NCBI GenBank assembly: GCA_946122785.1
Contig: CAMGYJ010000003.1
Coordinates: 25,065,811 to 25,129,810 of the forward strand
Direction: 5' to 3'
Source of the DNA: Linum tenue
Lineage: Eukaryota; Streptophyta; Magnoliopsida; Malpighiales; Linaceae
DNA: 64,000 bases
Translations under genes and position numbers: made by a program
Shown: positions 22,681 through 34,218 of the stretch, one piece after another
Layout of the letters: the number at the start of each line of letters is the position of its first letter
Numbering within the stretch: position 1 is the stretch's first letter
Notes under the pieces: generated by a model
What the model was told of the DNA's origin: nothing
Seen by the model: the letters and a program-made list of their open reading frames with translations, nothing else
Database searches by the model: none

Positions 22681-23335
22681 GTGAAGGAAAAATGTTATTG
22701 TGATAAAACGTACTAAGGCGGATGCACAACAATTGAGTAAAATTGAAATGTTGAAGTGCAAATAAAGAAAGTGTTTTTCTATATTTTATGAGAACACATA
22801 TGGTACAGAGTTATATTCTACAAAATTATACAAAACCTTAATTCAGATACATCCACTAACCTAATGATCCACAACTCATATAAGAAGGGGTGGACTGGTA
22901 ATTTCTGCATATCTTTGGATTTTTTTCTTTGACTCACACGAAATTTCTAGAGAAGAGAGGAGAATTTTGACCTAATCGGTTCATATCTCATTCCTATTAA
23001 CTCTACATTTAGAATTTTTTGCATAGTAGAAAAAGCGCATTAATAATGATCTACACAATGATATCCATGTTATTTTGAATATAAAAAGTCATTCACAATA
23101 CTTTTCTGCTATAATCTTATCCATGTCATATCATCATAATATGATAGCATATCTCCTTTGTTTTAACTTGAAATTCAATTTTTTGGGTAAATTAGAATTA
23201 TTGAACCACAAGTCTTTAAAAAATAGAATAAATATGAAGTTACCGTTCCTTAAGAAAAATCGGAATGCACTCTTCTCTGATGAATTTTATGATCACCTAC
23301 ATGCATTTTTATATAAGCCTAAATTCCCCACATAG
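22681..23335. repeat. Dispersed repeat B and flanking AT-rich DNA
   Basis: The segment 22805-23110 matches 30938-31027 joined to 33350-33560 (shared words TATATTCTACAAAATTATAC, GGACTGGTAATTTCTGCA and AGCGCATTAAT). Here it is uninterrupted; in the other copy a compact gypsy element is inserted. No coding content and no identified parent element. Confidence 0.7.
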
Positions 23336-24846
23336 GTCTATGTACAAGAAGCTTGGAAGGTTTTGATATTTGCCGATTCCACTATAGCACGTATGTACAA
23401 GACAAGATATCATCCCCGATGTGACTTCCTAAATGAACCAGTTGCTAATCGACCTTCTTGGGCTTGGCATGGGTACTTAAAGGTTCGAATTTACTGAAAA
23501 AGAGGCTTAGATGGCAAGTTGTGACTTGGGACAACTATACTCACTCTTACAGATCCTTGCTCACCTTCTTCTCCTCCTTCTTCACCAGTTCTTTCGCAAG
23601 GCGTCTCGCTGTCGAACCCTTATGTGGCATCTCTCATTCAACCGCTCACCATACATGAAATGGTGATCTTAATCGAGCTACATTCACCAGTGACAACGTG
23701 ACATGGATCATTTCCATTCCTCTCCTGACAACTCTTCAGCCTGCTGACAAACTCATTTGGCAAGTACACAGTGAAGACATGATATCAATTATTTTTCGGC
23801 GCCCGAACAGAAATTTTTGCAACTCTCCCACAGCACATGGACAAGCAGGTTTGAAGAATTCATGGAGTCTACCTATTCCTCCCAAGTTGAAGTTCTTTTT
23901 ATGGTGGATTGTGCGCGCACAGCTTCTTGTCGTTCCTCCCCATTTTTCAGGCTAAGTCATTAAATTCCACAAGTATATGTTCTGTGTGTTCTACTGCAAC
24001 CGAAACTGTATCCCACTACCTTTTTAATTGTAGGATAGCTCCTGCACTCTTGGTATTGGCTGGGGAAGGACCATATTCGTCAAGCCATAAGTAATTTGGA
24101 TGCTGATCAAGCTTGGCATCAACTTTTCTTTTCTATGAGGATGAATAACAGACTAACGGTGAGATTGCAGAATTAATGTTCTTATCATGGAGAATTTGGA
24201 AAGGGCGTTGTTGGTCAGTTTATGGCCATATCAAGTACCTTCCGGGTCCACTCTATCGACAATTTACAGTGCAACATGATTAATGGAGGGCAACCTCGAG
24301 TCTAGCTCCACGAAGGAACCCAACAGTTCGACACCCACCACAGTTGGCTGCTGCAGCAGCTTGCCCTCCAGGGGGCTTCTTGTCCGGCCGCTTTGATGGC
24401 GCCACTGGACGAAATCTAGGGGGCAACATTGAATTTGTGGGTTTCTCTAGTGAGTCCTCCATAGTTTGTGCTTACGGTAAGTTCTATGAAGGTCTGTCTG
24501 ATCCATTCTTAATGGAACTTTTAGCATTTAGAGATGCAATGTATTGGTGTTTAACTCGTGGTTTTTCTTCTATTTATTTTTGCAGTAACTCGCAAATGGT
24601 CATTCGGCGAGTTGTGAAGAATGATGTTCATAATGACCAGAGCGGTGCGGTGCTTGAGGAAGTTAGTTTGTTGAAGACCTCCTTCTCGTTCATTCATTTT
24701 CCCCCTCCTCGTAGGACTAACAGGGCAGCCCATTATGTGGCAAAAACGACTCTTTTATCGGTAGCCCAACAATTGGTTGACTCTTGCTATTTACTTTTCA
24801 ATGCCCTGTAATACCCTATCTATTAACAATCTATCTATGAAAAAAA
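23336..24846 (+). pseudogene. LINE (L1-type) 3' fragment: zf-RVT and RNase H region
   Basis: Broken plus-strand frames resemble the end of plant LINE ORF2. A region around 23345-23520 has AWKVL, ARMYKTRYHPRCDF and SWAWHG. A zf-RVT-like segment follows (IPPKLKFFLWWIVRAQ near 23880, then CSVCSTATETVSHYLFNC near 23980). The RNase H-like open frame 24344-24811 contains RFDGATGRNLGG, ELLAFRDAMYW, SNSQMVIRRV and PRRTNRAAHYVAK. A short A tract at 24840-24847 fits the element's poly(A) tail. The reverse transcriptase part is absent, so the copy is 5'-truncated as is usual for LINEs, and it is disabled by stops and frameshifts. Confidence 0.75.
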
Positions 24847-27059
24847 AGCAAACCTCAGAACCAATTACCAACATCATTCCCTTTCTATGAAGCCTCTCCT
24901 TCTCCTCTCTTACTTGTTCTTTGCCTCCGTCTCATTTCTCTCACTCTAATCATCATCTTATCTTCTTTACCCAATTGTATAGTCACATAACTATTTTGGT
25001 GGATTGTAAAAAAAAAAAAAAAAAACTATTTTGCACATCAAACCATTTCTTTCCACCCTTTGCCAAAAGGTTCTCCTTGTTCTTCACCTCGGCTCCACTT
25101 ACCTTATTCTCACTAGGGTATCTAGCTAATATATAAGGAATTTTCAGGATGACTAAGAGAGAGACATGGTACAACAACATAAGGAAAATAATGAGGATTA
25201 GTAAAGAGGAGGTTAAGTGAAATGATAATGCAATTTAAATTCATGAGATTAAATTTTAAAATTATAATATTGATATAGTGTATGAATCATTGTCAATTAA
25301 ATTTGTATGAAGTTCATATATATGATTGCAACAACATCATCTACAATACACGATTTACTTGGTATAAACAATTAAACATTTTATCAAATACTATATTTTA
25401 TGAAGACTATTCAAACATGGGTAAGGGTGTGCAAGGTAGAATTTTTTTTCCTAACATATATTAAAATGAATATCACTGTGTAGATAACTTAAATTTGATT
25501 TGTTGCATCAAAATATTTGAATTTGGAGATGAGATGAGAGAAATATGGTCTGATTTACAATAGTACGGGAAGAAAGAGAGAGAATATCCAAGGTGAAATA
25601 CTCGACTTGGATGGGTGGAAGAACTAAAAAAAAAAAAAAAATAGATAAAAATCCAACTACCCTTTCAATTTAATAATGGCGTTCAAATGGTTACCATGAT
25701 AACTACCAAATCAAATAAGACTAAATTCTATCAACCATTGAATACAATATCATAACCAAACCATCCAAACTAATATGAGAATAAAATTAACCAAACTAAA
25801 ATTTGATCGGGTTGGTTAGTTGGTTAACCAGATCAACCAATATAACATCACATTATCAGTACGTGAGAAAATTGTTCGGTTAATGCATTCATTTGCAATT
25901 TATATAATGAATAAACATAAACATCAACACATAGTTATAATTAACCCTTAACATAAATACTTGCAACTAATACAATTATCTTACGGTCAATAAAGTGTTT
26001 ATCTAACAAAAATATATGTCAATTGTATGGATTTAATGAATTATTGTGTTTGTATAAATTGACTTAGTCTCTTAGCATTATCATAGGTTGTAAAAGATCT
26101 TACTCTCAAGTTTTTATCAATTGTAAAAGATCTTACTTTCAAGTTTTTATCAAACATAATGTACGAATTTCATCTAAATTAGACATCCAATGTTGTACTC
26201 TACACTCTACAAATACAAATATACATTATATGAATTTATGAGCCTAAAATGGAGTAACGTTTATCTCTAGAGTGATTATGCAAAGTATTAAGTATGTGTA
26301 TAAAATATATATTAGATATATGGCTAATTACTTAACTGGATAATTTGGTTCCATTGGTTAGGAGTGTCTGAATCTGACTCGTCCCGAATAACACAATTAA
26401 TTCCCGTCTAAGGTCCAAGTATAAACCATAGTCGGGTGCAATACAAGGAAAGTATGTTTAAATATCGACTTGACTCGGGCCGGTCCGTGTACCGCTACTT
26501 CGGTCATTTAAATCATTATCTAGCGAATCGATTTTGGTTGAAAAGTTTGCTAATTAAAGTAAAGCAAGGCAAAAGTAAATGCTTTTGAAAGCTCTCTGTG
26601 AGAAGGATCACTTGGGTGTCGCTTCCCCCTAACTACTACCATGGTATGTGAATCGAAGTGATTGCTATGGGCAAGGTGACCGCGAACCGCTAGGGGACGC
26701 AAATATGGTCGTAGACCACACTCTCGATTGCCAAACCGAGGGATACATTATATGCTATTGAAAAGGCCCTCTCGGTTAAGGCAATCGATGGTTGACTTAC
26801 TCCCTCACTCAACCCAATGGTTGGTCGGCTTAATCGCGCTTAAAAAGAAGACATTATAGCCTTCCTTCTTCTTTGGTTCGTTCTTTCTCTCTCTAAAAGC
26901 TTAAGAAGAAGAGACTTTCTCACTCTTGGGCTCCCCCTCTCTCTTCCTTTCAGCCCTCCTTTTAAACAGGAATCGAGCTCGGTTCACAGCCTCATTTCAC
27001 GGTCGTGAACTCTTGAACGCGTCCGTGAACTCAAGATTGGCGTCGAAATGCACCGCTTC
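24847..27059. other. Intergenic DNA with a copy of repeat A
   Basis: Repeat A is present uninterrupted at 25440-25690. There are A-rich tracts at 25007-25023 and 25627-25642. From 26380 to 27059 the base composition is more balanced, with no protein match. It may be the remnant 5' region of the gypsy element that follows, but I see no LTR end or primer-binding site. Confidence 0.45.
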
Positions 27060-27104
27060 GCTTGCACAGGTTCACGGACAACAACTCCAGTCCATCGAAA
27101 ACAG

Positions 27105-28460
27105 GGGGTGTTGGCGATTTGAAGGGAATCAAACTCAGTATTCCCTCGTTTCAAGGAGGTCTCAATCCATCTGAATATTTGGATTGGGAACGAAAGGTAA
27201 TCTTATTCTTTGATTGTCACAACTATTCTGAGGAGCAGAAGGTTATGCTTGCTTCATATGAATTTGGCGGGTACGCAGCTGCTTGGTGGGAGTAGGTACG
27301 TATTAAGCGAAGACGAATTGGTCTTCCTCCCATTGTTACTTGGCTGGAGATGAGAAGTTTGATGAGGGAAAGGTTCGTGCCCTCGTATTATCAGCGTGAT
27401 CTCCATGACACACTGCAATCACTTCGGCAGGGAAGCAGAAGCGTTGAGGAATACTACAGGGAGCTGGATCTTCTTATGATCCTGGCCGATATTCGAGAGG
27501 ACAAAGAAGCCACCATCAGTCGATTTTTACAGGGCCTTAATCGAGAAGTTAAAAATCAGGTGGAATTATTTCCATTCGTGGACATTGAAGACGTTGTACA
27601 GTTGGCGGTGAAGGTTGAGAAGCAGTTGAAGCAAGGTTCCAGCAGGCGCTTTGCTCCAGCAAGCAAGCCAGTCCCTGAACCTGACTTCAAAATGGAATTG
27701 CCGAACAAACCTGCGAGGCAAACTCTGCCAGCAACCCAGGATCGACAATGAACTTCTAGTGGCAGTATTAGATGCTTCAAATGCCACGACTATGGCCACA
27801 AATCGCATCAATGCGCCAATCAGAAGGTTTTGGTACTCCGAGATGGTCAATACTACTCTGAAGACGAGGAGGAGACCGAGGAAAAGACTGCTGGTGACTT
27901 GGAGGGAGAAGAGATGGAGGCGGACAAGGGGCCATTTTTTTAGTGCGTCGAGCATTGGCAAGTCAGGAGGAGGATTCCTCTGAGATGGACCAGAGAAGCA
28001 ACCTGCTTCACACTAGATGCCAGGTTAAAGGAAAAAATTTGATGGTGATCATTGACGGGGGAGTTGTGCCAATGTAGCAAGCCTCGACGTCGTGAAACGA
28101 TTGGGTTTGGTTATGACCCCTCGACCTGAACCATATTCTCTACACTGGCTTAGTGATCACGCTGTGATCAAGGTAAACAAACAGGTACGAATTCCATTCT
28201 CCATTGGAAAGTATCGGGACGAACTGCTCTTCGATGTCATTCTGATGCAGGCCACACACTTGGTCTTGGGAAGGCCTTGGAAATTTGACCGAAACGTTTC
28301 TCATCATGGCCGAACAAACCAGTACACGTTTGAGCACAGAGGAAGGAAACTGATTCTTAAACCTCTGTCGTCGGAAGAAATTCGAGCCGATCAGCAGCAT
28401 ATGGCACGAGGTCGAGCTAAGGATGAAGGGGGATCAAAGAAAGAAGCTTCCGAGGCTTAG
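27105..28460 (+). pseudogene. Ty3/gypsy gag and retropepsin, broken
   Basis: Gag matches plant gypsy capsid (Retrotrans_gag): YLDWERKVILFFDCHNYSEE, then after a TAG near 27293 RFVPSYYQRDLHDTLQSL (27350-27751), with RFLQGLNREVKNQVEL. A zinc knuckle follows (CFKCHDYGHKSHQC near 27770), in frame after another stop. A retropepsin follows, with active-site IIDGG at about 28045. A single-base loss in a G run shifts the frame immediately after it. The rest is intact in 28092-28460 (LVLGRPWKFDRNVSHHG). The product would be the structural and maturation protein of a virus-like particle. The copy is not functional. Confidence 0.82.
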
Positions 28461-29220
28461 TTGTTGGCTAGGAGGTTTTTACTGACTGTGCTTGCTGGCA
28501 AGGCAGTCTCGTGGAGGAGCAGAGTTCGCCGACCCTGTTTTTTGGCTCCCCTGAAGAGCACCGAGTCTGGTGGGCCAGCTGGAGACGAATCGGCACGAGC
28601 AGCTAGCTCCAACACGTTGGAAATTCGCCCAACAACGTGTAAAACTGGCAAGAACTCGACGAATCAAGCTGCCTCGACGAATTCCGAATTCAAAATTTTG
28701 CCTCCACACAAGATGGCCGACGAACAAAAATTGGCTGAATCGGTTGAGGATTCGGGCACGAATCGAATCAATCCAATGCTTGGGGTCCACTTCTGGAGTC
28801 TCAGGGAAGGTGTAGGAATCAGAAAATTGGCTCGGCAAGGGTTGTGGAAGAAACGTCCAATTTTCAACTCGCCTCGCCGGATTCTGGAGAAACGTCGCCG
28901 GAAACTGGGCTATTTGAATTCTCCGGTGGCGGGAACGATTTGAAACTCAATTCGAGGTGGCTGGAGCAGCTTCAAAGCCGGGAACTAATTTCATTTGGTT
29001 CATGGAGGGTCGAAGAACTCATTCCCAGCGACAAATTGGCGCGGCAGGATGGCGATCAGAAATCCCCGATTTCTAAGGGTTCACCGGCAAATCGGGTCTT
29101 GCCGGAAAAGGAAGTTATGACACTGACTTTTTACGATCCCGTTTGGGACGAATTTCTCTATCGTTATGACTTCAGGATGACCCAAGCTTTGAGGTCAAAG
29201 CTTTTTAAAGAAGGGCGGCC

Positions 29221-30121
29221 TGATATGATCTCAATTCTATCCTCGTATCAACTCAAACAAATCTTTCAAAGATCGGGTCAAGTTAATACGAACAAGGCTG
29301 GAAATTTCCTAAGTGTTGAGACAGTTTTGGGAAGGGTACTTTGGAGGGATGTTTCTCTCAAACCATTCAATGGAAATGCAAGGTTAGGTCTTATTTTGAA
29401 CATTGGATGTTTGTCTATAGTTTGATGCATTTGGATCGTGGAGAGAAGGTCAGGAGGGTTGTTTTTCAAGGCCATCAAAAACCTATCCTGCATTATGAAA
29501 ATTGCCAGTTTTTGGCTAAGGCAGGGAGACAGTTTGAGGTACCAACTTTGAGCTTGAATTCACGACGTTTGGAGCATGACCAGCTAGAGCTTGGAGTTGG
29601 GAATGAAAGAGTAAAACTTTCTAAACCCAGGGAAGGAATTGGCTGAGCTCGACTGAACCCAGAAGGTCGATTTCCAGAGCCACGAAGTTGACATCAAGGG
29701 CTGTTTTGGGTAGTTGGCTTGTGAAAGAAGTTAGTTACTTGGGAAGCAAGTTTACTTGTTATTAACGTTTACTTTTCCTTGTTTGATTCAGAATTGTTGC
29801 CTTGTTTGTTTTGGATTGTAATTAGGTTCTTTGGTAATAAATAACCACACTTTAAGTTGTAGAGGACACGTTGAATTTGAATCGAAATTACTCCGATGAG
29901 TTTTCCAGCTTGCGAGCTTTTGGTTCTGGATTGTTTAGCCGAGAATTGCAGACCTAGAGATCAGGATATTCACCCTTGATCTCGTGGTAGTTCTACCTAG
30001 ATTAGCCTCTTCCCTTTTCGTGTTGAAGTTGCTGATTTAGTTCGTTTGAGTTCCATCGATTTTCATCTCAAATTCATCCATCGTTGCGTGATTCTGAGTT
30101 AAGCCAATCGAGGGCATATCA
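29221..30121 (+). repeat. 3' LTR of the gag-protease gypsy element
   Basis: It starts TGATATGATC and ends with ATATCA (TG...CA). It is closely similar over its whole length to the solo LTR at 51295-52211, and more distantly to LTRs at 31028, 32633 and 63197. Open frames that run across its start are incidental. Confidence 0.85.
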
Positions 30122-30429
30122 CCTTGTCATCCAGTTATGGTCTTTTGTGGGATTAAGTTATATACTTGTTTCGGCTCTGACAGTGAATCTTAGTTTGTGG
30201 TGGCATTAAGTTATGCTAGTTAAGTAGTCTCAAACCCATATTCTCCAAGTAGTATGTCTCTTGTGAAAAATATGGAAAATAAGAAATAAAATGGTATTTA
30301 AAAAATACCCACCCTCATGTCCGTTTGCTTGCCCGCCAATCCTAGTTTCAGTCCTATGAAGTGCTCTCCTCCTTACCGCCTGTCTCTTCATCCCTACCTC
30401 GTTCTCCTGCGTCTGTTAGTCCTCTTTGG
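30122..30429. other. Intergenic DNA, nothing recognised
   Basis: Short stretch between an LTR and a LINE remnant. No gene or repeat could be supported. Confidence 0.4.
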
Positions 30430-30937
30430 GAATGACTCCTCAAGACTATCTGAAGATCAATTTCGATGATGTTGTCCGAACTTTTGGATGCTCGTTTGGC
30501 ATTGTTGTTCGTGGCTCAGACGAGCATGTGCTTTATGGCCTTGGGTGTCCACCATCAGTGGATCACTGACCTATATCGCGCAAAACTCCTTGTAGCTGGT
30601 GATGCGTTCTCTCTTGCTGTGTCATCTTCGAAGCCGATGCAGAAGTTGTCATCCGTCAGCTCAACCTTGGTGTGATGAAGGTTCCATTGGAGGCATCCTC
30701 CTTCGAGATTTTCGCCTTTTTCTTCAGTCCTTTTCTCATTGTATAGATTTTAGTACGGTTCCGTGGAATTCCAATTGGGCTGCTCATAGAGTGGCACATT
30801 AAACGTTGTTGCTGTCTCGGATAGAATTAGCTTCTTTTAATTTTGTAGGATGACTTGGTAGTGGGATGGAAGGGATTGTGGGTAGTGGTTCTTTCTAACT
30901 ATTGTCTTGACATTACTCCAAAAAAAAAAAAAAAACT
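30430..30937 (+). pseudogene. LINE RNase H remnant with poly(A) tail
   Basis: Broken frames read YLKINFDDVV, FGIVVRGSDEHVLYG and, after a frameshift, FEADAEVVIRQL. These match the RNase H (RVT_3) end of plant LINEs. A run of about 17 A at 30921-30937 ends the fragment. It is shorter and more decayed than the copy at 23336-24846. Confidence 0.65.
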
Positions 30938-31027
30938 ATATTCTACAAAATTATACAAAACTAGAGATATCCACTAGAATCTAATCTAATGACCCACAAC
31001 TCATATAACGAGAAGGTGGGACGGACT

Positions 31028-31558
31028 TGATATGATCCAAATTGGCCAATTTTACAAGTCACAATTATTTGCCAAAGAAGCTATAAAGGTTGGAAAGAAA
31101 AGAGGCAAAATTTGGTTAAGTGTCGGAACAGTTTCTAGATGCCTACTTTGGAGGCATAGTTCTCACAATTGGCTCAATGAAAATTGGAGATCAAGGGCTT
31201 GTTTATAGATAAATTTTCCATATTTCCAATGGTATACTTTTTGGGTCCAGAAGATGTCCTTAAGGTTGTTTTTCAGAGTCTCAAAGTTGCTACCTCAACA
31301 TAGGAAAACTGCCTGAAAATTGTTAAGTATAAATCTGTGATCGTGAAGCCTACTTTGGAGCTCAATTTAATGATCATGGATCTGATTCAAGACCCTTGTG
31401 AGGCTATTCTGAGTGGATTCCAGAATCGTTTAGCAAGTTCTCTTATCAATCGATTAATCACCACGATTGTGGCGAGAATTTTACCTTTCCATCAATTATC
31501 GTTCGATTGTTTGTTTTGCTGCGTATTCTGATCAAAAGCACCTCCTGGTGCTTTATCA
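31028..31558 (+). repeat. 5' LTR of the compact gypsy element
   Basis: It runs from TGATATGATCC to GCTTTATCA. It is about 190 bp shorter than the 3' LTR because of an internal deletion near 31310-31380. It is followed directly by the primer-binding site. Confidence 0.88.
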
Positions 31559-31600
31559 AGTGGCATCAGAGCCTTAGGTTCATGTCAGGGTGAGGAAGGA

Positions 31601-32212
31601 TTGAAGGGCAGTGGTTTCGTACAAAAATTCTGTTGTAAACAGAGGTACGAAAACAGAGCAACCATGGCAGCAGAAGAGTTAGCGAGTTCCATGATTTTCA
31701 CACGGGGTTCAATCCAGGAACAATTGGGATTGGTTCTCGTGGATGGAGGCAGGGAGAGGAATTTGATTTCCTCCATGGTTGCAAGCAAGCTAGGGATGCA
31801 ATTCCAGTTACTTACGAAGCCCTATATTTTCCAATCACCGTACGAAAACACATCAAGCATTGCACTATCTCAGGTGACTGTGAAATTCTCAATTGGTAAA
31901 TATGAGGACCAAGTTACCTGCGACATGATTTACAATCTTCCCAGCAATATCGTTCTTGGTCAGCCATGGTTCAGAGAACGACAAGTTCATTTTGCAAGCC
32001 GACGGAGCAGGAAGTTTCACATTCGGAGACGAAACCAAGCGTTCATCATGACCCTGTTGGCTCCAGAAGAATCTGCCAATGATTTAAAGGAGCTGCAGAG
32101 ACTCCAGGAGGAGTATCAGAAGGCTTTGTTGGCGAAACCATGGCCATGGAAGGTCGATCAAGCAAAGACCCAGCCAGACCAAGGCAACCCCTGTTTCTCG
32201 CCGCAAAAATAG
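31601..32212 (+). CDS. Gypsy-type retropepsin-like protein, no gag or RT
   Basis: An open frame of 203 codons. It reads LVLVDGGRERNLISSMVASKLG in the position of the retropepsin active-site loop, then VTVKFSIGKYEDQVTCDMI and SNIVLGQPWFRERQVHF, the same motifs as the protease at 28092-28460. The loop VDGG matches the DGG of related proteases; catalytic activity is not proven. The C-terminus is a charged helix-like segment (LKELQRLQEEYQKALL). A protease without gag is unusual. The ORF may be a remnant kept by chance, or a start further upstream may be lost. It begins within 25 bases of the primer-binding site, where gag normally starts. Confidence 0.6.
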   Translation: MKGSGFVQKFCCKQRYENRATMAAEELASSMIFTRGSIQEQLGLVLVDGGRERNLISSMVASKLGMQFQLLTKPYIFQSPYENTSSIALSQVTVKFSIGKYEDQVTCDMIYNLPSNIVLGQPWFRERQVHFASRRSRKFHIRRRNQAFIMTLLAPEESANDLKELQRLQEEYQKALLAKPWPWKVDQAKTQPDQGNPCFSPQK

Positions 32213-32632
32213 AGCATCGACGCCGGGTTTACTGCCGATGAAGAGGAAGGAAAGACGATGCACGACGATGAACCAGACGCATCTCTAGAGGCTGAAGGAA
32301 GGACTAGAAGCGAGGTGAAGGTCTGGCTCCAGCAACCGACGCGCAAATCGACCCAGACCAATTCGATCAAAGATAACGCCGTCGACACGTTCGTGGAGGA
32401 GTCGGGAACGTGTAGTGACAATCAATTGGGGTTGGAAAGAGGAAAATCATAAACGCCCAATTCTCAAAATTCGGGCCTAAACGTGAAGAACAATGAAGCC
32501 ACAAAGTGTGAATAGGTTGGAGAGATTGTGCGCAATTCGATCGAGAAGGAGACTTGGGACGTGTTCGGGTAGGTCCAACGAAGCTTTAGCATCGATCAAT
32601 TTGAGGGCAAAGCTTTTTGAAGAGGGGGAGCC

Positions 32633-33349
32633 TGATATGATCCAAATTGGCCACTTCTACAAGTCACAATTACTTGCCAAAGAAGCTATCAAGGCTGGAA
32701 AGAAAAGAGGCAGAATTTGGTTAAGTGTTGGAACAGTTTCGAGATGTCTACTTTGGAGGCATAGTTCTCACAATTGGCTCAATGGATCAGATTCGAGACC
32801 AAAGTCTTCCACAACATGAAACTAGGTATGTTTATCTACCAAGGGAAGGAATTGGGTGAAATATTGGAATTTTGGAAGGCCTCGAACGAATGGCACGAAG
32901 TTAGTACGAAAGTTGATTTTGGCCTGTGTGCTGACAACTTACTTGTGCTTGAAGAGAGGGAGTTAATGGCCGAATTTTGTGTCATTTTTAGAATAAATTT
33001 TTACCTTAATTGTTTACTTGTTCTATTAGGTTTTATTAGCCTTTAAATACCTTTCTAGTTTTCGTTGTAATAGTTAGAGTTGATTGAATTGAATAACAAA
33101 CCGAGTGTTTGAGTTCTTGATAGCGTCTTGAGAGTTACCCATTGTCATTAGCTTCAAGTGGATTCCTTAGCTAATTACAAGACCCTTGTGAGGCTATTTT
33201 TAGTGGATTCCAGAATCGTTTAGGAAGTTCTCTTATCAATTGATAAATCACCTCGATTGTGGCGAGAATTCTACCTTTCCATCAATTATCGTTCGATTGT
33301 TTGTTTTGCTGGGTATTCTGATCAAAAGCACCCCCCTTGTGCTTCATCA
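32633..33349 (+). repeat. 3' LTR of the compact gypsy element
   Basis: It starts TGATATGATCC after the polypurine tract and ends GCTTCATCA before target duplication GGACT. A TATA-like TTTAAATACC lies near 33044. Confidence 0.88.
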
Positions 33350-33354
33350 GGACT

Positions 33355-33768
33355 GGTAATTTCTGCACCTCTTTGGATTTTTTCTGTGACTCCCCCAAAT
33401 TTTTGGGGAAGAGAGGAGAATTTTGACCTTATTGGGTCATATCTCCTTCGTATTAACTCGATATTTTTTTTTGCATAGAAAGAGCGCATTAATTATGATC
33501 TACACCATATATATGTTGTTATTTTTAACATAAAAAGTGATTCAAAATACTTTGTGGTTATACGACGAAGCGGTTGAAAATGATACTCATGCATAACTTA
33601 GGGGTTTATATATAATTGTCCATCTAAATTATGTAATAGCAGCTAGGGTTAGCCGAGACCCTGGGGTATATATATATGTTGTATGTAAACTATAAATGGT
33701 CAATCCGAGTAAGATTGACTCTGGAGAGTCATAGGCGGAGCCAGCCCCTTTTGCCCTTGTCTCAGGAC
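33355..33768. other. Continuation of repeat B and AT-rich DNA
   Basis: The first 200 bp are the right part of repeat B (see 22805-23110). The remainder has no recognised content and ends at a hAT target duplication. Confidence 0.55.
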
Positions 33769-34210
33769 TAGGGGTGGCTATACGGTCCGGTACGGTTAAA
33801 TTGGCCCAAATTGATCCGGTCCAGTCCGGTTTTTTTGAAAATATAAGGACCGAAGATTGGATTGGATACAGTCCGGTCTTGATCCGGTCCGGTCTTGACC
33901 CGGTCTGGTCCCAATTCGGTCTTGATTTTATATTGAGATTGTGGGAATTGGAGTGGCCTAAGGCCTAAAAGGGTGAGGAGTTGGTTAAGTTTTGTACTAA
34001 GTGCAAAGGTTTGTGACCGTTTATGCAAATTACCCTTAAGTTTTGGGTGTTGAGCTCTCTTATCCGGTCTTTATCCGGTTTTTTACCTCAAATCTAAGCC
34101 CAAAGATTGGATTGGATTGTTTACTATCCGGTCCCGGTCCGGTCTCGGTCCGGGTTATACGGTCCGGTTTCCGGTTTTTCATCCGGTCCCGGTCCAAATA
34201 GCCAGCCCTA
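33769..34210. mobile_element. Non-autonomous hAT-type element rich in GGTCCGG repeats
   Basis: The left end TAGGGGTGGCTAT and the complement of the right end (TAGGGCTGGCTAT) differ at one base. The exact 8-bp target duplication CTCAGGAC lies at 33761-33768 and 34211-34218. Subterminal zones are dense in GGTCCGGT and its complement. The terminus is shared with the element at 1696-2316, but the internal repeat word is different. No transposase. Confidence 0.9.
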
Positions 34211-34218
34211 CTCAGGAC

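Larger units (their letters stand above)
27060..30121 (+). mobile_element. 5'-truncated gag-protease-only Ty3/gypsy element with 3' LTR
   Basis: The order is gag (27105-27840), protease (27960-28400), a region without recognisable domains (28460-29200), the polypurine-like AAAGAAGGGCGG (29209-29220), then an LTR (29221-30121) starting TGATATGATC and ending GGGCATATCA. There is no reverse transcriptase, RNase H or integrase between protease and LTR. This is the same layout as the compact element at 31028-33349, so it looks like a family trait and not a local deletion. No 5' LTR was found. Confidence 0.7.
31028..33349 (+). mobile_element. Compact non-autonomous Ty3/gypsy element, protease-only
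   Basis: It is complete at both ends: 5' LTR 31028-31558, a two-base gap, primer-binding site 31561-31578 (TGGCATCAGAGCC, complementary to initiator tRNA-Met), internal ORF 31601-32212, polypurine tract GAAGAGGGGGAG (32619-32630), 3' LTR 32633-33349. The exact 5-bp target duplication GGACT flanks it (31023-31027 and 33350-33354). Repeat B at 22890 shows the same site without insertion. It carries no gag, reverse transcriptase or integrase and must have been moved by another gypsy element. Confidence 0.9.
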
